DNA of 40,608 bases from Syntrophales bacterium (GTDB taxonomy: Bacteria; Desulfobacterota; Syntrophia; Syntrophales; UBA8958), in the NCBI GenBank assembly GCA_026417625.1, contig JAOACW010000013.1, forward strand, positions 1 through 40,608, in the 5' to 3' direction. The stretch's first letter is position 1, and each line of letters opens with the position of its first letter. This document shows positions 1 to 8,575 of the stretch, one piece after another. Made by a program: the position numbers and the translations under genes. Under the pieces are notes generated by a model. The model worked only from the letters and a program-made list of their open reading frames with translations. It had not been told where the DNA came from and ran no database searches.

Positions 1-1648
1 CGTCGAGTCTTTTTTTCCACGTAAGGATCTCATCTGATGGTGGTTTTACTGCAGGGGCAGGGTGTGTCTTTGAACCACAAACAGGGCATGGCTCACCTTC
101 TTTTAGTTCTATGGCAAGGAAAGACGCGCTTTCAGCAAGCTCAAGTTTGTGGATTTTTGATGTTATTTTATCAATGCGGGTTTGGATATCATTTTTAATG
201 GATATCAGCTCATCGTCAGCAGTCTCTGGTGTATTGAGCGGTGTTTCAGGGAGAAATGTTTTCCATATTTCAAACAAATTTTTCTTTTCTAAATCCATAG
301 AAGATGTGAGGGATGAAAGGTTTTGCCGTTCCTCTGTGATATTGGCTTCTATTTCTTTTAGCATCCCCATGTGCTTCTCTATGGTTGAAAGTGTGTTTAA
401 GAGATTGTACTCATGATCACTTAATGCAATCTCTTTTGCTTCGTCTTTAAGTGCATCCCTTCTTTTTTCTAAAATTTTTCTATTTTCTGTGAGGGCCGTT
501 ACATTTTTTACCTTTTCTGCCAACTGGGTTTTTATGTTGTTTAGTGTCATCTCTTTTTCGGTTTTATCTTTCTCTGTATCTGTAATTTTCTTTTTTAGTT
601 CTATCGCCTCATCCACTGATTTTAAAGTAACGGCTATCTCTTTTTCCCTTTTTGTTTTTTCTTCTTCAAATGTCTTTTCCTCTTCCTTTAGCTTCGATAG
701 AGAATTGTTTATGTTTTCCACTTCTTTAATGGCAGTTTCGATAAAATGGAAAGACCTTTCTATCTCCTTCTGCCAGTAGTCTATATTTGCAAAGTCCCTT
801 CTGAAAGGGGCAACCTTTTCTGCATTTTTGAGCCTTTCTCTCGTATTTTCCATGTCTCTTTCATGGCGAAGGAGTATCTTTATATTTCTTTCAACGATTT
901 CTTTGTTTTTCTGTAATCTATAGAGGTCTTTTAATTCTGAAAGCCTATCTTCTTTTTCTTTGAGTGTCTTTGTTGCTTCGTCTATTTTTGCCTCTATCTC
1001 TTTTATTCGGGAAGCCTTTTTAAAAAGCTGCTCTTCACTCACATCTCTTAGCTGTTCGAGATTGGTATTTATATTATTTAGCTCCAATGAGTTTATTTTT
1101 GACCTTTCAGTGAGTTTTTCCCACAAGCGCTCTCCAAATATTTCAAGGCCGAATATCTTTTCCAAAAGGGATGCCCTATCTGCAGGCTTTGCAGTCAGAA
1201 ACTCGCTGAACTTATTCTGTGGTAGGGCTATGATCTTTGTAAACTCATCATATGTAAAACCACCTATGATTTTTGAAATCTTTTCATTAACCTCTCTATC
1301 CTTTTCTGCTATGGGCATATCTTTATCGTCTACGACATGATAAAGGGTTGCTTCAGTCTTTTTTTCTGTTTTTGTCCTTACAATTTTAAATACATTTGAC
1401 CCTGTCTTAAATGTAAATGAAACAAAGAGTCTTTTTGCCTTTGGATTTATGGAGATATTGATTGCATTTCCCGCCCTATCGATTCTGCCGAAGAGGGCAT
1501 ATGTTATTGCATCAATTATCGTTGATTTGCCCGCTCCTGTCTCACCAAATATTCCGAAGATTTTGTCTTTCAAAAAATGGGAAAAATCAATCTCAGCCTT
1601 AGATGCGTAACTATTTATACCGGAAAAGGAGAGAAAAAGTGGCCTCAT
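1..1648 (-). CDS. sbcC: Exonuclease subunit SbcC, N-terminal part (runs off left edge)
   Basis: SMC-like ATPase subunit of the SbcCD (Rad50/Mre11-type) nuclease that opens DNA hairpins and processes double-strand ends. The frame is open from an ATG at 1648 to the window edge, giving 549 codons. Residues 35-42 are the Walker A motif GETGAGKS after an N-terminal beta strand (MRPLFLSFSG). A long charged, Leu/Glu/Lys-rich coiled coil follows. Near the edge comes the zinc-hook motif CPVC (C521 and C524), where two SbcC coils dimerise through a zinc ion. The second coil and the C-terminal signature/Walker B half lie outside the window. The ATG overlaps the sbcD stop (ATGA), so the two subunits are translationally coupled. 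Identification is firm; only the C-terminal half is unseen. Confidence 0.93.
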   Translation of the reverse strand, partial: MRPLFLSFSGINSYASKAEIDFSHFLKDKIFGIFGETGAGKSTIIDAITYALFGRIDRAGNAINISINPKAKRLFVSFTFKTGSNVFKIVRTKTEKKTEATLYHVVDDKDMPIAEKDREVNEKISKIIGGFTYDEFTKIIALPQNKFSEFLTAKPADRASLLEKIFGLEIFGERLWEKLTERSKINSLELNNINTNLEQLRDVSEEQLFKKASRIKEIEAKIDEATKTLKEKEDRLSELKDLYRLQKNKEIVERNIKILLRHERDMENTRERLKNAEKVAPFRRDFANIDYWQKEIERSFHFIETAIKEVENINNSLSKLKEEEKTFEEEKTKREKEIAVTLKSVDEAIELKKKITDTEKDKTEKEMTLNNIKTQLAEKVKNVTALTENRKILEKRRDALKDEAKEIALSDHEYNLLNTLSTIEKHMGMLKEIEANITEERQNLSSLTSSMDLEKKNLFEIWKTFLPETPLNTPETADDELISIKNDIQTRIDKITSKIHKLELAESASFLAIELKEGEPCPVCGSKTHPAPAVKPPSDEILTWKKRLD

Positions 1649-2844
1649 ACCTTATCCTCCTCTTCATCTTTTATAAGGGAGAGGAATAACTCCATTACAT
1701 CAGATGAGGGTTTTTCTTCCCTTTTTGACATGTAAAACCTTCTAAACCATTCTTCAGGGGAAAGATCACTGATTTCATAGACATCCATCTCATCGTGGAC
1801 ACCTTCTGTTTTTATTTCTACTGTAAACAATGCAAGTCTTTCCCCATGCGCCTTTTCTAGATTTTTTATATCATCTGAGGTGAGTGGTCTTTTTAGACCG
1901 CTCAAGGCCAGATAGAGGATTTTATCATCTCTTGCGGGTTCAAGGGCCTCATCCATTGAGGAAGCGACCCTAATTTCAATAAGTTCAGAGATATTAAGGG
2001 GTATTTTTTTAACAGAGTTATCTTTGAGGTCTATTACATGGACGTATTTTTCCCTTTCAGATACATCGGGGGTAAAAGGAATGATTGAGCCTGAATAGGC
2101 TATGTTCTTAGATATCATCTGGGATGAGTGGAGGTGCCCTAAGGCAATATAATCGTATGTATCTGGGAAGAACTCTGATGGAATAAAATAAGATCCACCT
2201 ATAAATAGAGGCCTTTCCTCTTTTGGTATTGCCCTTGCGTTTTTAACATAGAGGTGTGAGAGAAGGATTGTCCATTCAGGATCAAAGGGATGGCCCTGTG
2301 CAATAAGTTCTCTTATCTTTTCTGCATATTCGAGGTCCCTCGTACCTATATCATCAGTTAAAAACGCCTCACCGAGTCTGTACTCAGATGCATAAGGGAG
2401 TAGATGGATTGAAAGGGTTTTTCTCTTGTCCCTGTCTTCTATGAGAAAGTACCTATCTTGACCTTTTATTAGCCATCTGTCTTTTTCTATTAAAATTCCA
2501 GAAAAGTTTTCCTTTACAAAGCCAGCAATAAATATCAGGTGTTTTTGGGATAAGGGATTTAAGGCAGATAGTCTCTCTGGGGAATCGTGGTTTCCTGCTA
2601 TTATAAAGGTTGGGCATGACAGATCCGCTATTTTCTTTAAACTTTCAATAAAAAGTCTCTCTGCCCTTCCTGGAGGGTTTGGTGAATCGAACACATCACC
2701 GCCTACAATGACCACATCTACTGATTCTTGTTTAATTATCTCAATAAGTCGATTTAAGATCCGTTCCTGAAGTGGTAAAAAATCAAAACCTGTATAAGGT
2801 ACGGTCTTTCCGAGATGCCAATCAGCTGTGTGGAGTATCTTCAT
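1645..2844 (-). CDS. sbcD: Exonuclease subunit SbcD (Mre11-type)
   Basis: Metallophosphoesterase nuclease subunit of SbcCD. The 399-residue protein carries the calcineurin-like metal-binding motifs in order: DWHLG (residues 8-12), GGDVFD (about 48-53), GNHDSPE (about 83-89), a SHLY histidine motif near 192, and GHLHS near 236. These give the two-Mn active site expected for the family. The C-terminal third is the capping domain that contacts SbcC. Length is normal for the family. Its stop overlaps the sbcC start by four bases, so this is a two-gene operon transcribed leftwards. No clear promoter was picked out in the gene-poor region upstream. Confidence 0.94.
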   Translation of the reverse strand: MKILHTADWHLGKTVPYTGFDFLPLQERILNRLIEIIKQESVDVVIVGGDVFDSPNPPGRAERLFIESLKKIADLSCPTFIIAGNHDSPERLSALNPLSQKHLIFIAGFVKENFSGILIEKDRWLIKGQDRYFLIEDRDKRKTLSIHLLPYASEYRLGEAFLTDDIGTRDLEYAEKIRELIAQGHPFDPEWTILLSHLYVKNARAIPKEERPLFIGGSYFIPSEFFPDTYDYIALGHLHSSQMISKNIAYSGSIIPFTPDVSEREKYVHVIDLKDNSVKKIPLNISELIEIRVASSMDEALEPARDDKILYLALSGLKRPLTSDDIKNLEKAHGERLALFTVEIKTEGVHDEMDVYEISDLSPEEWFRRFYMSKREEKPSSDVMELFLSLIKDEEEDKV

Positions 2845-2857
2845 TATATATTAAACC

Positions 2858-3045
2858 TTAGTTTTCTATCTCAACCCCTGATTCTTCTAAAGGTTCTTTG
2901 ATGGCATTGTAAGTGAGTTAAGATCAAAACCGGCTTCACCTATGGCCTCGACTACCATTTTGATCTCCCCTGTAGCTTCGGCTACATTCCCTGTATACGA
3001 TTTAGGCTTGTATAATACTATTTTATAACAGCAGCAATTTTCTTT
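2858..3045 (-). pseudogene. Possible frameshifted remnant of an unrecognised protein
   Basis: On the minus strand a peptide-like frame runs to about 2920 with sequence such as YTGNVAEATGEIK and VVEAIGEAGFDLN. The neighbouring frame then continues plausibly as NAIKEPLEESGVEIEN and stops at 2858. Joining the two needs a single one-base shift near 2915-2925. There is no good start codon or ribosome-binding site at the upstream end, where a stop lies near 3046. I do not recognise the family. It could be the decayed C-terminal end of a gene or simply chance coding-like sequence. Confidence 0.3.
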
Positions 3046-3350
3046 TTACCGAGGTTTATAAATCAGTTTGGTTAGCCCTGGTGGGGCAGGTATTAGAGGT
3101 AGTCCCGGAAGGGAATTATTCTCATTTGTGGAGAAGTTTTGGATTCTGGAGAGGGCAAAGGAGAAGAGTTAGGCTAATGGAGATATTGATACGGAGCATT
3201 ATGGGTTTTCATATATTGGGACGCTTAAAGGTGGATAGGGTTGGGTGCTACTTAACGAACTAGCCGAACTCACGTTGGATAGATGATGTTTATACGGGGC
3301 ATCTTTGTTCACCATCGCTTGACTGGAAAGGCGAGGTTATAGCAGGACGG
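3046..3350. other. Gene-poor stretch, no supported gene
   Basis: About 300 bases between the possible remnant and the tRNA-Phe terminator. Both strands are interrupted by stops in all frames except one 60-codon plus-strand frame with no recognisable protein character and no ribosome-binding site. I see no terminal inverted repeats, no transposase motif and no known structured RNA here. It may be decayed sequence at an old insertion point next to the tRNA gene. Confidence 0.4.
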
Positions 3351-3353
3351 CCA

Positions 3354-3390
3354 ATTAAAAATAGGGGTTACGCTCAAATTTCGTAACCCC
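3354..3390 (-). terminator. Rho-independent terminator of tRNA-Phe
   Basis: A perfect 9-bp stem (GGGGTTACG at 3364-3372, CGTAACCCC at 3382-3390) with a 9-nt loop. On the minus strand it is followed by a T-rich run (TATTTTTAA). It lies about 10 bases past the 3' end of the tRNA-Phe gene. Confidence 0.8.
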
Positions 3391-3400
3391 TTCATTTTCC

Positions 3401-3476
3401 TGGTGGGCCAGGGCAGAATCGAACTGCCGACACTCGGATTTTCAGTCCGATGCTCTACCGACTGAGCTACCGGCCC
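3401..3476 (-). tRNA. tRNA-Phe (GAA)
   Basis: A 76-nt cloverleaf with the CCA end encoded. The acceptor stem GGGCCGG pairs with CTGGCCC (one G-T pair), the discriminator base is A, the D arm contains AGCTCAGTCGGTAGAGC, and the T arm contains GTTCGATTC. The anticodon loop CTGAAAA gives anticodon GAA for phenylalanine. It has its own promoter and terminator, so it is a single transcription unit. Confidence 0.97.
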
Positions 3477-3492
3477 GTGTTATTTTTTTATG

Positions 3493-3520
3493 TTTATAAA
3501 AACTCACTTTCCTTTGTCAA
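3493..3520 (-). promoter_or_regulatory. Sigma-70 type promoter for tRNA-Phe
   Basis: TTGACA (3520-3515) and TATAAA (3498-3493) on the minus strand, separated by 16 bases. The -10 box ends 16 bases before the tRNA 5' end. The spacing is slightly short, but both boxes are near consensus. Confidence 0.7.
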
Positions 3521-3530
3521 GGCCTATTTA

Positions 3531-3998
3531 TTAACCTGTAACTCTAGTCACAACTGTCCCAGCAATTTTGTCATGCCATCCCTGTTTTCTTTTGTCGAAC
3601 GCTATCCAGATATAGCCTAACATAAAAAAAATGCTTGATATTAGGTATCCAACCCATCGTAGAAAAGCTATACCAAAAGACATATCACCACCGGAGATGG
3701 GGACGACACGCAATCCTAAGGCTTTCTTGCCAGGTGTTTGACCTGTAGTACCGTGAAAGTAAACGTAATAACACATGTTAATGAGCATACAAGATATATG
3801 ATATGCTATAATAAACACACCTCCGCTCTTCATGAGTGATTCTAGGTCATGGTCAGTGGGGAAGGAGAGGAGGCCTAAATAGCCTCCTAGGAGACTGAGG
3901 ATCAAAAGGAGCGCATAAAAAAAGTTCAGGATTAGTTGATCGATAATAGCTGCAAAGAATCTCCTCCAAAATCCACCGTATGATGTGTATCTATTCAT
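3531..3998 (-). CDS. RDD family membrane protein
   Basis: A 155-residue membrane protein. The N-terminal motif GGFWRRFFAAIIDQLIL has the Arg...Asp pattern that names the RDD family (residues 8-24). Hydrophobic spans follow at about 17-45, 62-82 and 108-132. The conserved TTGQTPGKKALGLRVV loop (about 84-99) and the C-terminal QGWHDKIAGTVV motif are both present, so the domain is complete. The function of RDD proteins is poorly defined; some act in ion or osmotic stress transport. Its ATG overlaps the rsmE stop (ATGA), so it is the last gene of the prmA-rsmE-RDD operon. Confidence 0.87.
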   Translation of the reverse strand: MNRYTSYGGFWRRFFAAIIDQLILNFFYALLLILSLLGGYLGLLSFPTDHDLESLMKSGGVFIIAYHISCMLINMCYYVYFHGTTGQTPGKKALGLRVVPISGGDMSFGIAFLRWVGYLISSIFFMLGYIWIAFDKRKQGWHDKIAGTVVTRVTG

Positions 3999-4777
3999 GT
4001 ATCGCTTTGTTTACTTCCTTTACCTGAGTGAAAGAGATTACCCCACGCGTATTGTATTAGGGCAAGTGTTACTATAGTTGCTGTTTCTGTCCGAAGTATC
4101 CTATCACCCAAGCCTACTATTTGAAAACCCCTATCCTTTGCCGCATTGATTTCCATTTCAGTGAAACCACCTTCAGGGCCCACAACGACGAATATACCAC
4201 TTCCCGACTCAGCTGATTCCTTAATTACGTCACGAAGAAGGTGTTCTTTTTCGCGTTCCCACAACATCAACTTTCTCCCAAATCCTTCTGCAACAGCGAA
4301 TACGTCTGGCCAGGATCCAACCGGTAGGATTTCGGGAATATCCAACCGGTGACTCTGACGGGCAGCTTCTGTTGCTATTTTAAGCCACCGTAATCGTTTA
4401 AGTTCCGTTTTTTTTTCTTCTGGACGAGATACCGAACGTTCGCTAATGAAGGGGACAACGCATTTTACACCGAGTTCTGTAGCTTTCTGTAATATAATAT
4501 CCATTTTCGCGGAGCGAATGAGGGCCTGAGCCAGGAATAAAGTGAAGTCCGGAGATGTTGTTTCCTTAATGAGGGATATCACTTTTACAGAAACCTTTCC
4601 AGATGGGTTTTTTAAAAATTGGCTTTGGTACTCTTTTCCTTGGCCGTCGAACAATATTACTTCTTCACCCTTGGATAAACGTAGTACATGCAAAAGATAG
4701 TGAGTTTGACTGGGTGATAACTCGTATACTCTACCCACTTCAACGGGAGGGGGGATAAACAAGCGGGGACGCGTCAC
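3995..4777 (-). CDS. rsmE: 16S rRNA m3U1498 methyltransferase RsmE
   Basis: SAM-dependent methyltransferase of the SPOUT (trefoil-knot) class that makes N3-methyluridine 1498 in 16S rRNA. The N-terminal PUA-like part begins VTRPRLFIPP. The knot motifs VVGPEGGFTEMEI and GDRILRTETATIVTL sit near the C-terminus. I chose the GTG at 4777: it overlaps the prmA stop as GTGA and has GAGGG nine bases upstream. A longer reading from a GTG at 4816 would add 13 residues with no homology-like character. The result is 260 residues, near the family norm of about 245. It is translationally coupled to prmA upstream and the RDD gene downstream. Confidence 0.93.
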   Translation of the reverse strand: MTRPRLFIPPPVEVGRVYELSPSQTHYLLHVLRLSKGEEVILFDGQGKEYQSQFLKNPSGKVSVKVISLIKETTSPDFTLFLAQALIRSAKMDIILQKATELGVKCVVPFISERSVSRPEEKKTELKRLRWLKIATEAARQSHRLDIPEILPVGSWPDVFAVAEGFGRKLMLWEREKEHLLRDVIKESAESGSGIFVVVGPEGGFTEMEINAAKDRGFQIVGLGDRILRTETATIVTLALIQYAWGNLFHSGKGSKQSDT

Positions 4778-5712
4778 CCAGCTGATCCCTCTTTTTTTAG
4801 TATATAACAGAGCCACTCACGCTCTGTAATTGTCCGGTAGTGAATGAGTGGTTTTGCCAGGAAGCGATCTTCGATATTTTCTCGGTCTACGTCCACTAGA
4901 CCAGAAATTACAAGAAATCCTCCTGGTTCAAGAAGGTTAATGAGGTGGTTCTTTAGTCTCAAAAGTGTTTTTGCTGTGAGATTGGCGACGATAAGGTTAA
5001 ATGAGGCATGTATGTTGTTAACATCGTTGTTCACAACCATTACTCGATCACTTACATTATTTGTTATTACGTTTTCCTTCGCTATCTCCGCTGCTTGTCT
5101 GTCTATCTCTACGCATAACACCTTTTGAGCTCCCAGTTTTGCAGCTGCTATCCCCAGGATACCAGTTCCTGTACCCACATCTAGGACGTGCCATTCAACG
5201 TTGCCCTTTTCCCGTAGGATTATATCCTCAATAGCTTCCAGACATAGTCTTGTTGAAGGATGTTGTCCGGTACCGAAGGCCATACCGGGATCCACTTCAA
5301 TGACCACATCGTGTCCTACGGAAGAATACCGTTCCCAAGTGGGTTTGATAACAATATTCTTCGTTACTTTAATGGGCCGAAAGTACTTTTTCCATTCTTC
5401 GGACCAATCAGCAGCAGCGAGGTCTTCGACGGTAAAAGAGATTTCTGGGTATTCGGGAAAAAGTTCGGACAGCTCTTTTATGTATTTTTTGAAAGAGGAT
5501 AGTCTGTGGTCGAGGCGTAAATCCCGGGGCAGGAAGAAATTAAAAGTTCGCATAGCAGACATCTCTGACATGTCCGTATCATCTTCACTTTCCAAGGACT
5601 CTTCTACTATCCCCTGAGCACCTTGCTCAATGACAAAATTGGAAGCGGCTTCAAAGAGTGAAACAGGGGTGAATACTTTAATTTTGACCCATTTTTCTTT
5701 CACAGTTTTCAT
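4774..5712 (-). CDS. prmA: Ribosomal protein L11 methyltransferase PrmA
   Basis: SAM-dependent enzyme that trimethylates ribosomal protein L11. The N-terminal substrate-recognition domain (about 1-130) is followed by the Rossmann methyltransferase domain. The latter has DVGTGTGILGIAAAKLGA as motif I, VLCVEID as motif II, and VANLTAKTLL in place of the NPPY-type motif. FGTGQHPSTRLCLEAI before motif I is also typical of PrmA. The reading starts at ATG 5712, though TTG 5715 is possible; AAAGG lies just upstream. It heads the prmA-rsmE-RDD operon, which has its own promoter in the divergent gap with the tetrapyrrole operon. Confidence 0.92.
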   Translation of the reverse strand: MKTVKEKWVKIKVFTPVSLFEAASNFVIEQGAQGIVEESLESEDDTDMSEMSAMRTFNFFLPRDLRLDHRLSSFKKYIKELSELFPEYPEISFTVEDLAAADWSEEWKKYFRPIKVTKNIVIKPTWERYSSVGHDVVIEVDPGMAFGTGQHPSTRLCLEAIEDIILREKGNVEWHVLDVGTGTGILGIAAAKLGAQKVLCVEIDRQAAEIAKENVITNNVSDRVMVVNNDVNNIHASFNLIVANLTAKTLLRLKNHLINLLEPGGFLVISGLVDVDRENIEDRFLAKPLIHYRTITEREWLCYILKKEGSAG

Positions 5713-5735
5713 CAACCTTTCTTTTAGATTCTGTC

Positions 5736-5764
5736 TTTATAAAATTTTTTTTCTTTTATTTCAA
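5736..5764 (-). promoter_or_regulatory. Sigma-70 type promoter for prmA operon
   Basis: TTGAAA (5764-5759) and TATAAA (5741-5736) on the minus strand with a 17-base A/T-rich spacer. The -10 box is about 24 bases upstream of the prmA start codon. Confidence 0.6.
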
Positions 5765-5789
5765 GCGACTTGAATTTTAGGTGGATAAC

Positions 5790-6482
5790 GTGATACTTAA
5801 AAACGTAAGAACAATGAAATTTTATCCCATTTTTGTAAATGTTAAGGATAGACTGTGCACGGTTGTAGGCGGCGGAGAGGTTGCGGAACGGAAGGTTAAG
5901 CGTTTGCTCGAATGTGGTGCCCGTGTGGTGGTTGTTTCTTCTGAGATTACAGAAGGTTTAGCCAAGCTTAGGGACGCGGGTTTGATTACACACATATCAG
6001 AGGAATACCGTTCAAGTCATATTAAAGGTTCTTTTCTCGTCATTGGTGCCACAAATCGAAGAGAGACGAATAAGAAGATAAGTGCCGATTGCAGAAGGGA
6101 AAATGTGCTTGTTAACATTGTAGACAGCCCTGATGAGTGTGATTTTATTGTGCCTTCTGTTTTGACTCGCGGAGACCTTACTGTAGCGATTTCCACTGGT
6201 GGTAGGAGTCCTGCCCTTGCCCGTAGAATTAGAGAAGAGCTCGAGACTACCTTTGGTGAAGAATATGCGGTTCTTTCCGAAATTTTAGGTAGATTGAGGG
6301 TTCGGGTTAAATCACAGAAAGACGAAGCGAAAGCTAATCGAGATGTTTTTTATAGGTTATTGGAAACAGATATCTTAGAAGCCATAAAAAAAAGGGATTG
6401 GTCCGAGGTTAGGAGAATTATTAAGGAAGTGGTGGGTGAAGATACAGATATAGTTATAACTGATGAGATATGCAAACTGTAA
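5790..6482 (+). CDS. Precorrin-2 dehydrogenase (siroheme synthase N-terminal type)
   Basis: NAD-dependent enzyme that oxidises precorrin-2 to sirohydrochlorin; related forms also chelate iron. The Rossmann start MKFYPIFVNVKDRLCTVVGG gives the family's YPIF motif and the GGGEVAERK dinucleotide-binding loop. VNIVDSPDECDFIVPS and the ISTGGRSPALARRIREE motif follow, both hallmarks of the CysG N-terminal/Met8 family. The protein lacks the C-terminal methyltransferase of CysG; here that activity is in a separate fused gene at 9506. GTG 5790 has GGTGG five bases upstream; ATG 5814 and GTG 5781 are alternatives. It is the first gene of the tetrapyrrole operon and overlaps the next gene by 13 bases. 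Confidence 0.9.
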   Translation: MILKNVRTMKFYPIFVNVKDRLCTVVGGGEVAERKVKRLLECGARVVVVSSEITEGLAKLRDAGLITHISEEYRSSHIKGSFLVIGATNRRETNKKISADCRRENVLVNIVDSPDECDFIVPSVLTRGDLTVAISTGGRSPALARRIREELETTFGEEYAVLSEILGRLRVRVKSQKDEAKANRDVFYRLLETDILEAIKKRDWSEVRRIIKEVVGEDTDIVITDEICKL

Positions 6483-7291
6483 CCGTTCTACTCAAAGCTT
6501 CTCTTTCTATGTATCTTGTGAGCACGTTTATCTACGCAATGTCTGTATGGGTTAGGCGAGTTCACATTGCTAGATTTGCTGCCGGTGTTCTGTTTGTATC
6601 ATTTGGAATTCACACGTTGTATATTATTCTAAAGTGGACAAATCTCGGTATGGCTCCTATTCACACGCCACATGATGCACTGTCCCTTTTTTCCTGGGCT
6701 GTCACGGGTATTTATCTGCTCTTCCAGCTGAAGACGAAAACGAGAGTACTGGGTGTTTTTGTTTCACCTATAGCTTTAGTATTCATAATTTTTGCCTCAC
6801 ACACGGTCCCTGATACGTTTGAGGTTCCAGAAAGGCTAAGAAGTACTGTTGTGGCAGTTCATGTTTTGCTGACAATTACAGGAGAAGCTTTTTTTACATT
6901 GGCCTCCCTTGCGGGGTTGATGTATCTGATTCAAGACAAGTTGTTGAAGAGTAGAAGATCACGGCCGTGGATTGGATATTTACCTTCTCTCCATGAATTG
7001 GATAGGATAAATGGCATATGTCTTTCAGGTGGTTTCCCCCTCCTTACGCTCGGACTAGTTACTGGATCGCTATGGGCTAAGGTGGTTTGGGGGAACCCAT
7101 GGCCTGTGGATGCAAAGTTCATTTGGGCTTTAGGAGTATGGGTTATTTATGCGTTTCTGCTCCATCAACGTCTTGCCATAGGATGGAGGGGACGCCGGAT
7201 GGCCCTTATTTCTTTGTTGGCTTTTTTGGTTGTGACGATAACCCTGGTGGTTGAAAAGGTTTTTTTTACCACAATGCACAGATTTTTCTAA
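6470..7291 (+). CDS. CcsA/HemX-like cytochrome c assembly membrane protein
   Basis: A 273-residue integral membrane protein with about eight hydrophobic spans. It matches the CcsA/ResC/HemX superfamily: a Trp-rich segment WAKVVWGNPWPVDAKF (about 204-219) and WALGVWVIYAFLLHQRL after it resemble the heme-handling WWD-type region. Conserved histidines occur near 62, 131 and 233. In many bacteria the HemX version sits directly before hemA and influences glutamyl-tRNA reductase level. The same position here, three bases upstream of hemA, supports HemX over a true cytochrome c synthase. No CcsB/ResB partner is in the window, so a cytochrome c role cannot be excluded. Confidence 0.82.
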   Translation: MQTVTVLLKASLSMYLVSTFIYAMSVWVRRVHIARFAAGVLFVSFGIHTLYIILKWTNLGMAPIHTPHDALSLFSWAVTGIYLLFQLKTKTRVLGVFVSPIALVFIIFASHTVPDTFEVPERLRSTVVAVHVLLTITGEAFFTLASLAGLMYLIQDKLLKSRRSRPWIGYLPSLHELDRINGICLSGGFPLLTLGLVTGSLWAKVVWGNPWPVDAKFIWALGVWVIYAFLLHQRLAIGWRGRRMALISLLAFLVVTITLVVEKVFFTTMHRFF

Positions 7292-7294
7292 GGG

Positions 7295-8575
7295 ATGGAC
7301 ATAATACTTGCTGGGCTTAATCATCGAACTGCACCGGTGGAGATAAGAGAGCGTTTGAATATCGCCTTGTGTGAGGAAAACAATCCACTTGAGTTTTTTA
7401 AAGAAAAAGCTTGCATCAGTGAAGTACTCTGTCTGATTACCTGCAACAGGGTGGAAATTCTAGCTACCACGGAAAAAATAGGTGAAGCGGAAAGTGTTTT
7501 AAAGCATTCGCTTCTTCAGCACACCAATCTTTTGTGGGATGATCTCTTTCGATGTGTATATGTTTATTACAACGAGGAGGCGGTTAGGCATCTATTCCGT
7601 GTGGCATCGAGTTTGGATTCTATGATTGTAGGTGAACCGCAGATCCTCGGTCAGGTAAAAGATGCTTATCGTGCCGCTGTAGAACATGGAACAGCTGGCG
7701 TTTTGCTGAATAGAATTTTGCACCATGCGTTTCGAACTGCAAAGAGGGTCCGTTCGGAAACTGGAATAGCAAATAATGCTGTATCTGTGAGTTTTGCGGC
7801 GGTTCAACTCGCTAAGAAGATTTTTGGAAGATTGAAGGGAAAGACAGTACTCGTGATTGGAGCTGGTGAGATGTCGGAACTTACGGTGAGGCACTTGATG
7901 AAAAATGGTGCTGATAGTTTAATAATAACAAATAGAACGTATGAGAGAGCCGTAGAACTTGCCCGGGTTTTTGGAGGTGAAGTTTTTGAGTTCAGTAGAA
8001 TAGGTGAGGCCCTTGAGAAATCGGATATAGTAATTAGTTCCACAGGTGCCCCCGGTTTTTTGATTAGCCGTGATATTATTACTTCTGTGATGCGAAACAG
8101 GCGCCATCGCTTACTTTTCATTATCGACATCGCTGTTCCTCGGGATGTTGATCCCAATGTGGGACTGATTGATAACGTTTTCCTTTTTAATATAGACGAT
8201 CTTCAGGAGATCGCAGACGAAAACATGAACATACGGAGGGAAGAGGCGACCAAAGCGGAGAGGATTGTAGAAGAAGAAGTGGAAAAATTCAGAAAGTGGT
8301 TCAATAGCCTCGACGCGGTACCAACGATTGTTGCTTTAAGGAGGAAGGTAGAATCCATAGTGGAAGGTGAATTGGCAAGGGCTAGCTCCTGGTTGAAGTC
8401 TCTGGAAGAAAAAGATAGGCAAGAAGTGGATATTCTCATACGTTCTATAATCAACAAGGTTCTCCACGATCCCATGGTTGCTCTTAAAGAGATGTGTTAC
8501 GATAGAGCAGGGAAGCCATACGTTGCTGCGGTGAGGAGGATTTTTCGTCTTCAGGAAGAGGAGGATGAAAAATAA
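7295..8575 (+). CDS. hemA: Glutamyl-tRNA reductase
   Basis: First committed enzyme of the C5 tetrapyrrole pathway: NADPH reduces glutamyl-tRNA to glutamate-1-semialdehyde. The N-terminal catalytic domain contains GLNHRTAPVEIRE (7-19) and the nucleophile C50 in TCNRVE. SSLDSMIVGEPQILGQVK is the conserved active-site segment. The NADPH-binding domain has VLVIGAGEMSEL, and the C-terminal dimerisation helix includes the DPMVALKE region. At 426 residues it is normal length. It is immediately downstream of the HemX-like gene and overlaps hemC by 11 bases. Confidence 0.96.
   Translation: MDIILAGLNHRTAPVEIRERLNIALCEENNPLEFFKEKACISEVLCLITCNRVEILATTEKIGEAESVLKHSLLQHTNLLWDDLFRCVYVYYNEEAVRHLFRVASSLDSMIVGEPQILGQVKDAYRAAVEHGTAGVLLNRILHHAFRTAKRVRSETGIANNAVSVSFAAVQLAKKIFGRLKGKTVLVIGAGEMSELTVRHLMKNGADSLIITNRTYERAVELARVFGGEVFEFSRIGEALEKSDIVISSTGAPGFLISRDIITSVMRNRRHRLLFIIDIAVPRDVDPNVGLIDNVFLFNIDDLQEIADENMNIRREEATKAERIVEEEVEKFRKWFNSLDAVPTIVALRRKVESIVEGELARASSWLKSLEEKDRQEVDILIRSIINKVLHDPMVALKEMCYDRAGKPYVAAVRRIFRLQEEEDEK

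Noticed and set aside
111-1340. Three plus-strand frames of about 100 codons inside the sbcC region
   Set aside because: Ser/Phe-rich translations are the expected antisense of a Glu/Lys-rich coiled coil; sbcC is continuous on the other strand.
3081-3263. A 60-codon plus-strand frame in the gap after sbcD
   Set aside because: No ribosome-binding site, Arg/Gly-rich composition without domain character, and stops in the more protein-like neighbouring frame; treated as non-coding.
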